From NCBI RefSeq assembly GCF_000717715.1, contig NZ_JOAI01000044.1, positions 5,777-69,776 of the forward strand: a stretch of 64,000 bases of DNA, written 5' to 3'. Position numbers and translations under genes: made by a program. The DNA is from Streptomyces sp. NRRL B-24484 (GTDB taxonomy: Bacteria; Actinomycetota; Actinomycetes; Streptomycetales; Streptomycetaceae). Shown one piece after another: positions 51,848 through 61,696 of this stretch; within the stretch, counting starts at the first letter, position 1, and the number at the start of each line of letters is the position of its first letter. The notes under the pieces were generated by a model. That model made no database searches, was not told the DNA's origin, and worked only from the letters and a program-made list of their open reading frames with translations.

Positions 51848-53505
51848 CGGCTCGCCTCCGCGAGCGCACCGGGTTCGGCCCGGCCGGCGTCCGGGGCGGG
51901 ACCGTCCGGCGCGGGACCGTCGGGCGCGGCGCCGTCCCGGGCGCCGGAAGGACCGCCCTCCGGCGCCGCCGGGGTCTCACGGCGGGTCTGCGGGGCAGGA
52001 ACCGGCGCACCGGCGACCCAGTACTCGGCGGGACGGGCGAAGGGCCGCATCCGCTCGGCAGCGGCCGGGAAGGCCGGCCAGCGGGAGACCAGCTCCAGGT
52101 AGATCTCGCGGAAGGCCGCGGCCTCCGGCTCCAGGGCGAAGCGCTCCTGGGCGCGCAGTCGGCCCGCGAGACCGAGCCGGGCGCGCCGCTCCTCGTCGGT
52201 GAGCAGCGCGAGGCAGGCGTCGGCGAGGGCCCGCGGGCTGCGCGGCGGCACGACCAGGCCGGCCGGGCCGAGCACCTCGGGGACGATGCCGACCTCGGTG
52301 GCGATCACCGCGCGGCCGCTGAGCATGGCGTCGGCGAGCAGCCGGGGGCTGCGCTGGGAGAGGGCGGTGAAGACGAGGGCGCTGCCGGCCGCCCAGGCGT
52401 CGGCGGTGGCGGGCGGACGGCCGGCGAAGTCGACCGCCGCGCCGATGCCGAGCCGCCGGGCGATCGCGCGGCAGTGCGCCAGGTAGCCGGGGGCGGCCTC
52501 CTCGCCGTACATCCGCAGCCGGGCGGCGGGCAGTTCGGCGCGGACGCGGGCGAAGGCGTGCAGCATCAACTCCGGGTCGCGGCCGGGCTCCAGGGCGCCC
52601 GCCCAGACCAGGGTGGGGCGTTCGGGCTCGGCGCCGGCGGGCTCGCGCCCGGCCTCGGGGGTCGACTCGTGGACGACCCGGACGCGCTCGGGGTCGGCGC
52701 CGCAGCGTTCCTGCCAGCGCCGGTCGTAGCCGCTGCCCGGGGTGAGCACGGCGGCCTGCCGGTAGGTCTCGGCGGTGAGCTGCCGGAAGAAGGCCAGCAG
52801 CAGGGCGCGCACCGGCCAGCGGTACGGGGCGGTGCGGTAGCCGCGGTACTGCTCGCGCAGGTGCAGCCCGTGCTCGGTGAGCACGAAGGGCACGCCGTGC
52901 AGGTGCTTGGCGATCAGGGCGGGCAGCACCGCGGGGCCGCCGCCGGCGACGTGGCAGAGGTCGGCGGAGCCGAGGCCGTTCGGCCCGGTGCCGTACCAGG
53001 GGGCGGAGAGCGGGCGGAGCAGTTGCTCCAGCAGGTCGCCGGCGACCAGGACGTCCCGGACGAGCGGCTGGCCGGCGGCGGTCTCGGCGCCGGGGGCCCG
53101 CCAGACCCGCTCCAGGGTGCGGTGGGCCTGGCCGGAGCCGAGGAAGGCGGGCAGGGCGCCGTCCTCGCGGGCGAGTTCGGCGAGGCGGTGGAGCGCCGGG
53201 GCGAAGCGGGCCCGCTCGGCGGGGTGGACCAGGGACCGGACGAGGTCCTCGTACGCAGTGGAGTAGGCGCGGCGCCGGTGCGCGGCGGGCCGTCTGCCCG
53301 CCGGGCGGCGGCCCCATATCGGCAGCTCGTGGACGGCGAGCAGGCCGCGCGGGGGCGCGCCGGCGAAGTCGGCACCGCCCCCGGAGCCGAGCAGGTAGAG
53401 CTGGAACTCGTGCTCGGCCAGCGCGCCGGCGAGTCGGCCGCACCAGCCCCCTCCCGTGCGCTGGGCGACGGAGAGGTTGCCCTCGGTGAGCAGAGCGATG
53501 CGCAC
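51844..53505 (-). CDS. PelF-like glycosyltransferase (DUF3492 plus GT4)
   Basis: 553-residue GT-B glycosyltransferase. The N-terminus MRIALLTEGNLSV.RTGGGWCGRL and the following 250 residues fit the DUF3492 region found in PelF; the C-terminal GT4 domain has LVWAGALEPGRDPELMLHAF, the donor-binding FTALSQRSPRLLADAMLSGRA (about residues 395-415) and EVGIVPEVLG. About 60 Pro/Ala/Gly-rich residues end the protein. The GTG at 53505 has GGAGG 5-6 bases upstream and opens the operon. Usually such enzymes use UDP-sugars to polymerise an exopolysaccharide; no other pel gene is visible. Confidence 0.85.
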   Translation of the reverse strand: MRIALLTEGNLSVAQRTGGGWCGRLAGALAEHEFQLYLLGSGGGADFAGAPPRGLLAVHELPIWGRRPAGRRPAAHRRRAYSTAYEDLVRSLVHPAERARFAPALHRLAELAREDGALPAFLGSGQAHRTLERVWRAPGAETAAGQPLVRDVLVAGDLLEQLLRPLSAPWYGTGPNGLGSADLCHVAGGGPAVLPALIAKHLHGVPFVLTEHGLHLREQYRGYRTAPYRWPVRALLLAFFRQLTAETYRQAAVLTPGSGYDRRWQERCGADPERVRVVHESTPEAGREPAGAEPERPTLVWAGALEPGRDPELMLHAFARVRAELPAARLRMYGEEAAPGYLAHCRAIARRLGIGAAVDFAGRPPATADAWAAGSALVFTALSQRSPRLLADAMLSGRAVIATEVGIVPEVLGPAGLVVPPRSPRALADACLALLTDEERRARLGLAGRLRAQERFALEPEAAAFREIYLELVSRWPAFPAAAERMRPFARPAEYWVAGAPVPAPQTRRETPAAPEGGPSGARDGAAPDGPAPDGPAPDAGRAEPGALAEASR

Positions 53506-53923
53506 GACGACCTCCGGAACGGTGCGATGGACCTGGATTCGACGACGACGAGACAGGGAGCCTGATCACCCGGTGACGGCAATGCTCGGAAAGTCTGCGG
53601 CGGCACCCCCGGCCCGCCGTGCGGTCGGCGCGGGCCTCTCCGGGCCCGGTGCCGGCCGCCTCTCCCCCACACCTGTTCGGTCCGACAGCACGAAGGTAGA
53701 GCGGATCGCCGACAACTCCGGGAGCGCCGGCAGGCATGCCACCTGATTGAGTGAAATGCCGTGACCTGTCGCCGCCCGGCGCGTTGTGCGGGGCGTTCGA
53801 GGGCGTCGCGCGCGCCCGCGCGCAACCTCCCGGCCGACCGCTCGCCGGTCCGGTCCGGCGAGCTGCGGCGGGGCACGACGGGGTACGGCGGGGTCGTCGC
53901 CGTCGTCGTCCGGTCCGGGCCCG
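53506..53923. other. 418-base gap between glycosyltransferase and hydrolase genes
   Basis: No supported gene; the short frames here have no ribosome site or typical codon use. The first 100 bases are presumably the promoter of the glycosyltransferase operon. The middle (about 53720-53765) is AT-richer, with GATTGAGTGAAATG. The right part is a GC-rich tail beyond the hydrolase stop. Confidence 0.5.
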
Positions 53924-54835
53924 TCAGGCCTCGGCGAGCAGCTCCCGGACGGCCCGGGCGACCTGCTGCGGGTGCTCCATCATCGCGACGTGCCCGGAGT
54001 CGGGCAGCACCAGCAGGCGCGCGTCGGGGAAGGCCTCGCAGGCCCGCTTCGCGGACCGGTACGAGACCAGCTTGTCCTTCAGGCCGTACACCAGCAGCAC
54101 CGGCGCCTTGACGTGCGCGGCCTGCCGCCAGAGCGCCTGCTCGCCGCGTTCGGTGTAGGCGGCGACGATGCCGCGGGCCGAGCCGATGCTGGCCTGCAGC
54201 GCGTACGGCAGGCCGAGGCGGCGCCGGTACTCGGCGATCGCGCGCTCCCGGCGGTCGGCGGGGATGCCGTCGACGTCGGCGTAGACCAGGCGCAGCAGCT
54301 CGTCGGTGGCCTGCTCGGCGTTCCTGCCGTGGGTGGCGGCACGGCGGCGCAGCAGGGCGGGCACGCCGGGGACGGCGAGCGCCGCCGTCGGCCAGGCGCT
54401 GACCTGCGGGGGCAGCTCGGGCAGCGCCGGGGAGATCAGGGTGAGGCTGCGCACCAGGTCGGGACGGAGGGCGGCGAGCCGGACGGAGACGGCGCCGCCC
54501 AGCGAGTTGCCGAACAGGTGCACGGGCCCGCGGGCGGTCTTCTCCAGGTAGCCGATCACCGCGCGGACGTGGCCGCTGATGGTGAGGTTGCCGTCCTGCG
54601 GCGGCGCGGACCAGCCGAAGCCGGGCAGGTCGATCGCCTCGCCGGAGACCTCGTCGGCGAGCTCCGTCATGAGGTCCGACCAGTTGTCGGCGGAGCCGCC
54701 GAGGCCGTGCACGAAGAGCGCGGGCGGCAGGCCGTCCGCCGCGGGGACGCCCGGTCCGACGGCGAGCACCGCGCCCGGCACCTCGACCGTGCGGTGGGGC
54801 CCGGGCTCGCTCTGCACCTGCTGATCAGCGCTCAT
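53924..54835 (-). CDS. Alpha/beta-fold hydrolase
   Basis: 303-residue hydrolase. The oxyanion segment is FVHGLGGSADNWSDL, the nucleophile Ser is in LFGNSLGGAVSVRLA, the acid is probably in LLVYGLKDKLVSY and the His is in LPDSGHVAMMEHP, a complete triad. A cap region (about 135-215) is rich in Arg. The ATG at 54835 has no ribosome site; TACGAT stands 8 bases upstream, so the mRNA may be leaderless. Divergent from the TetR gene, which could regulate it. Substrate unknown. Confidence 0.9.
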   Translation of the reverse strand: MSADQQVQSEPGPHRTVEVPGAVLAVGPGVPAADGLPPALFVHGLGGSADNWSDLMTELADEVSGEAIDLPGFGWSAPPQDGNLTISGHVRAVIGYLEKTARGPVHLFGNSLGGAVSVRLAALRPDLVRSLTLISPALPELPPQVSAWPTAALAVPGVPALLRRRAATHGRNAEQATDELLRLVYADVDGIPADRRERAIAEYRRRLGLPYALQASIGSARGIVAAYTERGEQALWRQAAHVKAPVLLVYGLKDKLVSYRSAKRACEAFPDARLLVLPDSGHVAMMEHPQQVARAVRELLAEA

Positions 54836-55041
54836 GGAGGACGATCGTAGTGAGCGCGGGGGCCGTTTCCCCAGCACCCCGGCCCGTCTCACCCTGTGGA
54901 CGGGGCGCACGCGGGTCGTATTGTGGGCTCCCGACAAGCCGATTTCTGCGCTTTACTCGGCTTTCCCAGGCGCGCATCCGGTTACCGAAAAGTAGACTCG
55001 GGGCCTGCCGGAGACGCCCAGATCGTGAAGTGAGGACCGCC

Positions 55042-55698
55042 GTGACGGCCATCCAGGAGGCGCAGGAGCGTCCGCGCGGTGCCCGACTGCCGCGTAGCGC
55101 CCGCCGTGAACAGCTGCTCGGAGCCGCCCAGGAGGTGTTCGTCGCGCAGGGCTACCACGCCGCCGCGATGGACGACATCGCCGACCGGGCCGGCGTCAGC
55201 AAGCCGGTGCTGTACCAGCACTTCCCCGGCAAGCTGGAGCTCTACCTCGCGCTGCTGGACAAGCACTGCGACGCGCTCGTCGACGCCACCCGCGAGGCGC
55301 TCGGGGCGACCACCGACAACAAGCAGCGCGTCGCGGCCACGATGGAGGCGTACTTCCACTACGTCTCCAGCGAGTCGGGCGCGTTCCGGCTGGTCTTCGA
55401 GTCGGACCTGACCAACGAGCCGGCCGTCCGCGAGCGGGTGGAGCGCGCCTCCGACCTGAGCGCGACGCTGGTCAGCAAGGTCATCGCGGAGGACACCGAC
55501 CTGCCGGAGGCCGAGGCCAAGCTGCTGGCCGCGGGCGTCTGCGGGCTGGCCCAGATCACCGCGCGCTACTGGCTGTCGCAGGGCCGCGAGATCCCGCGCG
55601 ACGAGGCCGTGCGACTGGTCGCCAGCCTGGCCTGGCGCGGCCTGAAGGGCTTCCCGATGCACTCCGAGACGGGCGACCGCCCGGCGTCCGCCGAGTAG
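55042..55698 (+). CDS. TetR-family transcriptional regulator
   Basis: 218-residue regulator. The DNA-binding domain (about 18-65) has RREQLLGAAQEVFVAQGYHAAAM in the TetR pattern (positions 21-43) and the recognition helix VSKPVLYQHFPGKLELYLALL region. The C-terminal ligand domain contains YFHYVSSESGAFRLVFESDL. The GTG at 55042 follows GAGGA. The gene precedes the DUF3107 gene, the same pair as mycobacterial Rv3208-Rv3208A. Ligand and targets are unknown; the divergent hydrolase is one candidate target. Confidence 0.93.
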   Translation: MTAIQEAQERPRGARLPRSARREQLLGAAQEVFVAQGYHAAAMDDIADRAGVSKPVLYQHFPGKLELYLALLDKHCDALVDATREALGATTDNKQRVAATMEAYFHYVSSESGAFRLVFESDLTNEPAVRERVERASDLSATLVSKVIAEDTDLPEAEAKLLAAGVCGLAQITARYWLSQGREIPRDEAVRLVASLAWRGLKGFPMHSETGDRPASAE

Positions 55699-55823
55699 CG
55701 ATCCCGCGAGCTTCGCCGTACTGCCCGGCCGGTGCTCTAAGGTGAAGCCGTACGGCGCGGCGATCTCGGACGCATGTTCGAAACAACGCGCGTGGATGGC
55801 TGCAACCCGGAGGGACGGAAGCC

Positions 55824-56051
55824 GTGGAGGTCAAGATCGGCGTGCAGAACGCGCCCCGAGAGATCGTTCTCGAGAGCCCGCAGACTGCCGACGAGGTCGA
55901 GGGCGCCATCGCCAAGGCTCTGGAGGGCACCTCCAAGCTGCTTGTGCTGGCCGACGAGCACGGCCGCCGCGTGATCGTCCCGGCCGAGCGCCTGGCGTAC
56001 GTGGAGATCGGCGAGCCCAGCATCCGCAAGGTCGGCTTCGGCACGCTCTGA
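55824..56051 (+). CDS. DUF3107 small protein (TB9.4-like)
   Basis: 75-residue protein of the actinobacterial DUF3107 family (mycobacterial Rv3208A/TB9.4). It runs MEVKIGVQNAPREIVLES, EVEGAIAKAL, VLADEHGRRVIVPAERLAYVE and ends VGFGTL. The GTG at 55824 has GGAGGGACGGAA before it. No catalytic motif; presumably a small alpha/beta binding protein. 125 bases after the TetR gene and followed by a hairpin. Confidence 0.93.
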   Translation: MEVKIGVQNAPREIVLESPQTADEVEGAIAKALEGTSKLLVLADEHGRRVIVPAERLAYVEIGEPSIRKVGFGTL

Positions 56052-56077
56052 GCCGGGCGCACCGCCCGCAGGGTCCC

Positions 56078-56112
56078 GAGCGCCCCGTCCTCCTCGTGAG
56101 GGCGGGGCGCTC
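56078..56112 (+). terminator. Terminator after the DUF3107 gene
   Basis: Perfect 10-bp stem GAGCGCCCCG (56078-56087) with its complement (56103-56112), 27 bases after the stop codon. Confidence 0.7.
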
Positions 56113-56254
56113 CGGCGTTCCCGGCCGGGTCCGGGCTCCGGGGCGACCGCACCCGCGGCCGAGCGGGGGAGATCCGCCGCCGGGCGCGTACGCACCGGCA
56201 GCCCCGGGTATGGGCCGGGTCAGGCACACGCCGTACGACCCCGGGAGGCCGCCC

Positions 56255-56545
56255 GTGCTGGTGGAGACGATCGCCTACGCGCTCATCGGCCTGGCCGTGG
56301 GGACGGGCGTGCTGGTCCTGCTGCCCGAGTACTTCCCTGCGGCCCGCACCATGACGGTCTCCACCGCCGTGGTCGCGGCCCTGCTCGCCGGGCTGATCGC
56401 CCGCTACGCGCTGGACGAGCGGGCGCCCGGCGCCTCGCTGGCGCTCAGCGCGGTCTGCTCGGCGCTGCTGGTCTCCGTCCTGGCCCGTCCCGACCTGGTC
56501 GACCGGACCGGCCGACGGCGCACCGGCCGGCACCGCCCGGCCTGA
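56255..56545 (+). CDS. Small membrane protein with three hydrophobic helices
   Basis: 96-residue protein with helices at about 4-25, 35-52 and 60-77 and a short basic tail (DRTGRRRTGRHRPA). The GTG at 56255 has GGGAGG 6 bases upstream. Unrecognised. It occupies the place of mycobacterial Rv3209, a small membrane or secreted protein, but I cannot show homology. Convergent with the ferritin-like gene, 47 bases away. Confidence 0.72.
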   Translation: MLVETIAYALIGLAVGTGVLVLLPEYFPAARTMTVSTAVVAALLAGLIARYALDERAPGASLALSAVCSALLVSVLARPDLVDRTGRRRTGRHRPA

Positions 56546-56592
56546 AGGCGCCGCCGGACGCCCGACGGCCCGCCCCACCGGGACGCGGCGCC

Positions 56593-57330
56593 CTAGGACG
56601 CCAGGCCGAGGGCCGCCATCCGCCGGGTGTGGGCCTCGGTGATCCGGGTGAACATCTTGCCGACCTCGACCAGGTCGAAGCCCTCCACGCCGGACCCGCC
56701 GACCAGCAGGTTGGACAGCGCGTCGCGCTCCGCCACCACCCGCTGGGCCTGGCTGAGCGCCTCGCCCATCAGCCGGCGGCCCCACAGCGCGAGGCGCCCG
56801 CCGACCCGCGGCTCCTCCTCGATGGCCTGCCGCACCCGCTCCACCGCGAACTCGGCGTGCCCGGTGTCGGACATCACCTTCAGCACCAGGTCCCGGGTGT
56901 CGTCGTCCAGCCGGACGGCCACCTCGCGGTAGAAGTCGGTGGCGATCGCGTCGCCGACGTACGCCTTGACCAGGCCCTCCAGCCAGTCGGACGGCGCGGT
57001 CAGCCGGTGGAAGGCCTCCAGCGGCTCGACGAACGGGGTCATCACCTCGGTCGGGTCCGCCCCGACCTCGGCCAGCCGGTCGTGCAGCTGCTGGTAGTGC
57101 TGGAACTCGGCGGACGCCATCCGGGCCAGCGCGGCCTTGTCGACCAGCCCGGGCGCGAACTTGGCGTCCTCCGCGAGCCGTTCGAACGCGCTCAGCTCGC
57201 CGTACGCCAGCGCGCCGAGCAGGTCGAGCACCGCGGCCCGGTAGCCCGGGTCCGCCGAGCAGGCCGCCCAGTCGCCGATCGAGGTGGTCGCGCCGATCGG
57301 GGTGACATCGCCAGATTCCTGAGACTCCAT
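56593..57330 (-). CDS. Ferritin-like-fold protein (Rv3210c-like)
   Basis: 245-residue four-helix protein of the ferritin-like/tRNA-hydroxylase-like superfamily. Candidate metal ligands occur as GELSAFERLAED, the ExxH pair in ASAEFQHYQQLHD, and the second half has TDFYREVAVRL and DTGHAEFAVERVRQ. No membrane helix. The ATG at 57330 heads a monocistronic gene convergent with the small membrane protein gene and divergent from the RNA-helicase gene, exactly as Rv3210c and rhlE are placed in mycobacteria. Activity is unproved; oxygen-dependent hydroxylation or iron handling is possible. Confidence 0.87.
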   Translation of the reverse strand: MESQESGDVTPIGATTSIGDWAACSADPGYRAAVLDLLGALAYGELSAFERLAEDAKFAPGLVDKAALARMASAEFQHYQQLHDRLAEVGADPTEVMTPFVEPLEAFHRLTAPSDWLEGLVKAYVGDAIATDFYREVAVRLDDDTRDLVLKVMSDTGHAEFAVERVRQAIEEEPRVGGRLALWGRRLMGEALSQAQRVVAERDALSNLLVGGSGVEGFDLVEVGKMFTRITEAHTRRMAALGLAS

Positions 57331-57809
57331 GGCTCGCCACCCTAGCCGGGCCGGTCGGGAACGGAGTAAGGCGCGTCACGTGTTCGAGTCGTCGCGCCCC
57401 TGTATGGTGGTAGTGAGGCCTGGTGTGATCGCGCGGCCCGCCACAGGTGGCAGGCCGCGCAGACGTGCACAGCACCGACACGCACCCGGCACTCACGTAC
57501 GCGGATGCCCGGTCGGAGAGCCGATCGGCTCCGACCTTGGCCCGGACCTCGGGCCCAGGCACCGCATCAGTGGCCGAGCGAGGGCCGCCGCGGACCGCGC
57601 CGCCAGGCGCAGGTCCCGCGCCAGCCCCTCACGGGAATCCTCCCCGGCGCCGCCGACGACGCCCCGAGACGGGGCGCCGGCCGGCCGGACGCCCAGGGGC
57701 GGGCGCGGTTGTGCGACCCCACCGCAGTGGAGGGCCACAGGCCCGAACGCGCGGGGCCGCCCGCTGCACCTGACTCGCTCTCGGCCCCCACCATGGAAGA
57801 GGCAGCACC
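57331..57809 (+). other. 479-base upstream region and long leader of the RNA-helicase gene
   Basis: No supported gene. A -10-like TATGGT stands at 57403-57408, giving a leader of about 395 bases if it is used. An in-frame TGA at 57771-57773 closes the helicase frame upstream, and no ATG, GTG or TTG follows it until 57921. An ATG at 57793 is in a different frame. Long leaders are common for DEAD-box RNA helicase genes with post-transcriptional control. Confidence 0.55.
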
Positions 57810-59714
<1,905 letters not shown>

Positions 59715-59723
59715 CACCACGCA

Positions 59724-59761
59724 CCGGAGGGCGGGCCCGTTCCGACGGGCCCGCCCTCCGG
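59724..59761 (+). terminator. Terminator after the RNA-helicase gene
   Basis: Perfect 17-bp stem (59724-59740 with 59745-59761) closed by a TCCG tetraloop, 9 bases after the stop. Confidence 0.9.
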
Positions 59762-59792
59762 TCGTGTCCGGGGACACCGGCCGTCCGAACGC

Positions 59793-59944
59793 GCGCACAC
59801 TTCTGCCGCCGGCTCCGGGTCCGGGGGGTGACCGGGGACCGTGGACGGGCGCAGGCGGCACCGCCCCCGGCGCTCCGGCGGGCGTCCGGCACCGGCTCCT
59901 CCGACGTGCGCACACTTCTGCTTCCGGGTCCGGGGTGACCGGGG
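59793..59944. repeat. Pair of imperfect ~40-bp direct repeats
   Basis: GCGCACACTTCTG ... CCGGGTCCGGGG ... TGACCGGGG occurs at 59793-59837 and again at 59908-59944 with small length differences, about 115 bases apart, in a gap without genes (59762-60046). Confidence 0.65.
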
Positions 59945-60046
59945 CGGCGCCCGGTCGGCGCGGGCGGGCTTGTCCCTTCCCTGGTGGGCGGGGCGACGGC
60001 CTAAGCTCGGAGGACCGATCCGCCGCGCTGTCTGGAGCCCCTTGCG

Positions 60047-60904
60047 ATGAGCACTCCGCCGTTCCTGGCCCTCCCCGGGTGCGCCCGGGCTCTGCGTCTG
60101 GCCACGGCCCGCGGCGAGTTCGCCGCGCTGCTGGCCGAGCCGGAGGGGCAGGTGCGGGGCACGGCCCTGCTGGTGCCCGGGTTCACCGGCAGCAAGGAGG
60201 ACTTCATCGCACTGCTGGAGCCGCTGGCGGCGGCCGGGTACCGGGTGGCCGCGGTCGACCAGCGCGGCCAGTACGAGACCGGCGGCCCCGCCGACCCGGA
60301 GGCGTACCGGGTCGGGGAGCTGGCCCTGGACGTGCGGGCGCTCTCGGCGGTGCTGGCCGACCGCGGGCCGCTGCACCTGCTCGGTCACTCGTTCGGCGGA
60401 CAGGTGGTGCGGGAGGCCGTGCTGGGCGGCCGCGGCCCGCTGCCGTGGCGCTCGCTGACCCTGCTGTCGACCGGCCCCGGCGCCATCGACCCGGCCGAGG
60501 CGGCCCGCACCAAGCTGCTGCTGGACGCCCTGCCGGTGATGGACCTGGAGGCGATCTGGCAGGTCATGAAGCAGATGGAGGAGGGCAGCGGGGCCGGTCC
60601 GGCGCCGCAGCCGGAGATCGCCGAGTTCCTGCACCGCCGGTGGGTGGCGAACGTGCCGCAGGCGCTGACCGCGATGGGCGAGCACCTGGTGGCCGCCCCG
60701 GACCGGGTCGCCGAGCTCGCCGCCGTGCCGCTGCCGGTGCAGGTGGTGTCGGGCGTGCGCGACTACGCCTGGCCGGTCGAGGAGCAGGCCGCGATGGCGC
60801 AGCGCCTGGACGCCCCGTACACGGCGGTGCCGGACGCCGGGCACTCCCCCAACGCCGAGCAGCCCGCCGCGACCGCCGCCGCCCTGGCCGCCTTCTGGGC
60901 CTGA
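60047..60904 (+). CDS. Alpha/beta-fold hydrolase
   Basis: 285-residue cytoplasmic hydrolase. Oxyanion region LLVPGFTGSKEDFIALL, then VDQRGQYETGG, the nucleophile Ser in LLGHSFGGQVVREAV, an Asp in VVSGVRDYAWP and the His in VPDAGHSPNAEQP, a complete catalytic triad. The cap (about 145-215) has a Met/Glu-rich helix (IWQVMKQMEEG). The ATG at 60047 has a GGAG about 12 bases upstream. Substrate unknown; esterase or epoxide-hydrolase-like chemistry is possible. Not related closely to the hydrolase at 53.9 kb. Confidence 0.9.
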   Translation: MSTPPFLALPGCARALRLATARGEFAALLAEPEGQVRGTALLVPGFTGSKEDFIALLEPLAAAGYRVAAVDQRGQYETGGPADPEAYRVGELALDVRALSAVLADRGPLHLLGHSFGGQVVREAVLGGRGPLPWRSLTLLSTGPGAIDPAEAARTKLLLDALPVMDLEAIWQVMKQMEEGSGAGPAPQPEIAEFLHRRWVANVPQALTAMGEHLVAAPDRVAELAAVPLPVQVVSGVRDYAWPVEEQAAMAQRLDAPYTAVPDAGHSPNAEQPAATAAALAAFWA

Positions 60905-61009
60905 CCCCGACCTGACCTGACCTCGGCCCGGTCCCGGCCTGCTCGCGGACGGCCCGGCCCGCCGGGTCCCCGTGCCGCACGCCCCCCGAGGACCCGGTGG
61001 GTAAAACCC

Positions 61010-61038
61010 GGGACAAAATTGTTTAGCTCGGGTAATAT
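61010..61038 (+). promoter_or_regulatory. Vegetative-type promoter candidate
   Basis: GGGACA (61010-61015), 17-base spacer, TAATAT (61033-61038), in an AT-rich island (61001-61045) upstream of the 48-codon gene. Just downstream lies a sigma-R-type promoter, so the gene may have tandem promoters. Confidence 0.5.
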
Positions 61039-61051
61039 TTGAGTCTGTCCG

Positions 61052-61077
61052 GGAATCGTTGCACCACGAGCCCGGTT
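61052..61077 (+). promoter_or_regulatory. Sigma-R-type promoter
   Basis: GGAAT (61052-61056), 18-base spacer, GTT (61075-61077), matching the sigma-R consensus, in the 416-base gap (60905-61320). The leader beyond it (about 235 bases) contains an inverted repeat GGTTGCCC (61074-61081)/GGGCAACC (61120-61127) and is otherwise without a recognised gene. Confidence 0.65.
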
Positions 61078-61320
61078 GCCCCTCACTGCGGCACACGCCG
61101 AAACCAGGACTTTACGGACGGGCAACCAGCACGAATCAGCGGTGCGGCACCGTGAACACCTGAGGCACTGTCGCCTCGGCTGCACGGGCCGCACGACGTG
61201 CGAGGGGGGACGATGCGAGCAGCAGCCGGACGACAGATCCAGCAGGCGCCGGCCGACGACCGAACGGTCGGCGGCCTGCCGCATCCGCCACGACCCACGG
61301 GGCGGGGAAGGGAGAGGCCC

Positions 61321-61467
61321 ATGCGTTTCGAGATCCTCCGACTGGACGACGCCTCCGGCGTCGCCACCGACCGACTGATCGTCGACGCCGAGACCGTCGG
61401 GCAGTACGTGAAGGACGCCGCCGCGACCGGCGAGCGCCTGTACATCCGGCCGTGCAAGACCGTGTGA
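61321..61467 (+). CDS. 48-residue conserved small protein
   Basis: Small protein MRFEILRLDD...RLYIRPCKTV of a type widespread in streptomycetes, function unknown. It begins with a beta strand (MRFEILRLDD), has VDAETVGQYVKDAA as a helix and ends in YIRP. A single Cys lies four residues from the end. The ATG at 61321 follows GGAGAGG. An in-frame ATG at 61213, also after a good ribosome site (GAGGGGGG), would add 36 polar residues; I prefer the short form because it matches the family length I remember. Driven by a vegetative and a sigma-R-type promoter; followed by a 15-bp terminator. Confidence 0.8.
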   Translation: MRFEILRLDDASGVATDRLIVDAETVGQYVKDAAATGERLYIRPCKTV

Positions 61468-61511
61468 GCGGAGCCGGACGGGCCCCGGCCGCGTCCGACG
61501 TTCCGAGACCC

Positions 61512-61556
61512 CACTGACGCCCCGTCATCCCGAGTGCGGACGACGGGGCGTCAGTG
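61512..61556 (+). terminator. Terminator after the 48-codon gene
   Basis: Perfect 15-bp stem (61512-61526 with 61542-61556) with a 15-base loop, 45 bases after the stop codon. Confidence 0.85.
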
Positions 61557-61696
61557 CGTCCCGTGGCACCCGGTGCGACCAGGGTGGTGTTTGCCGCCGC
61601 CCGGGACGGGACATTTCCCAACGGGGTCGAGCGCCCCGACGCGAGGCACCCCGTACGGGTGATCGTCCTTGACGCGGCGGTCCGGAGGGAGGAGCG

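Noticed and set aside
53456..53746. 96-codon plus-strand frame beside the glycosyltransferase start
   Set aside because: Overlaps the glycosyltransferase gene start on the opposite strand, lacks a ribosome site and resembles no family.
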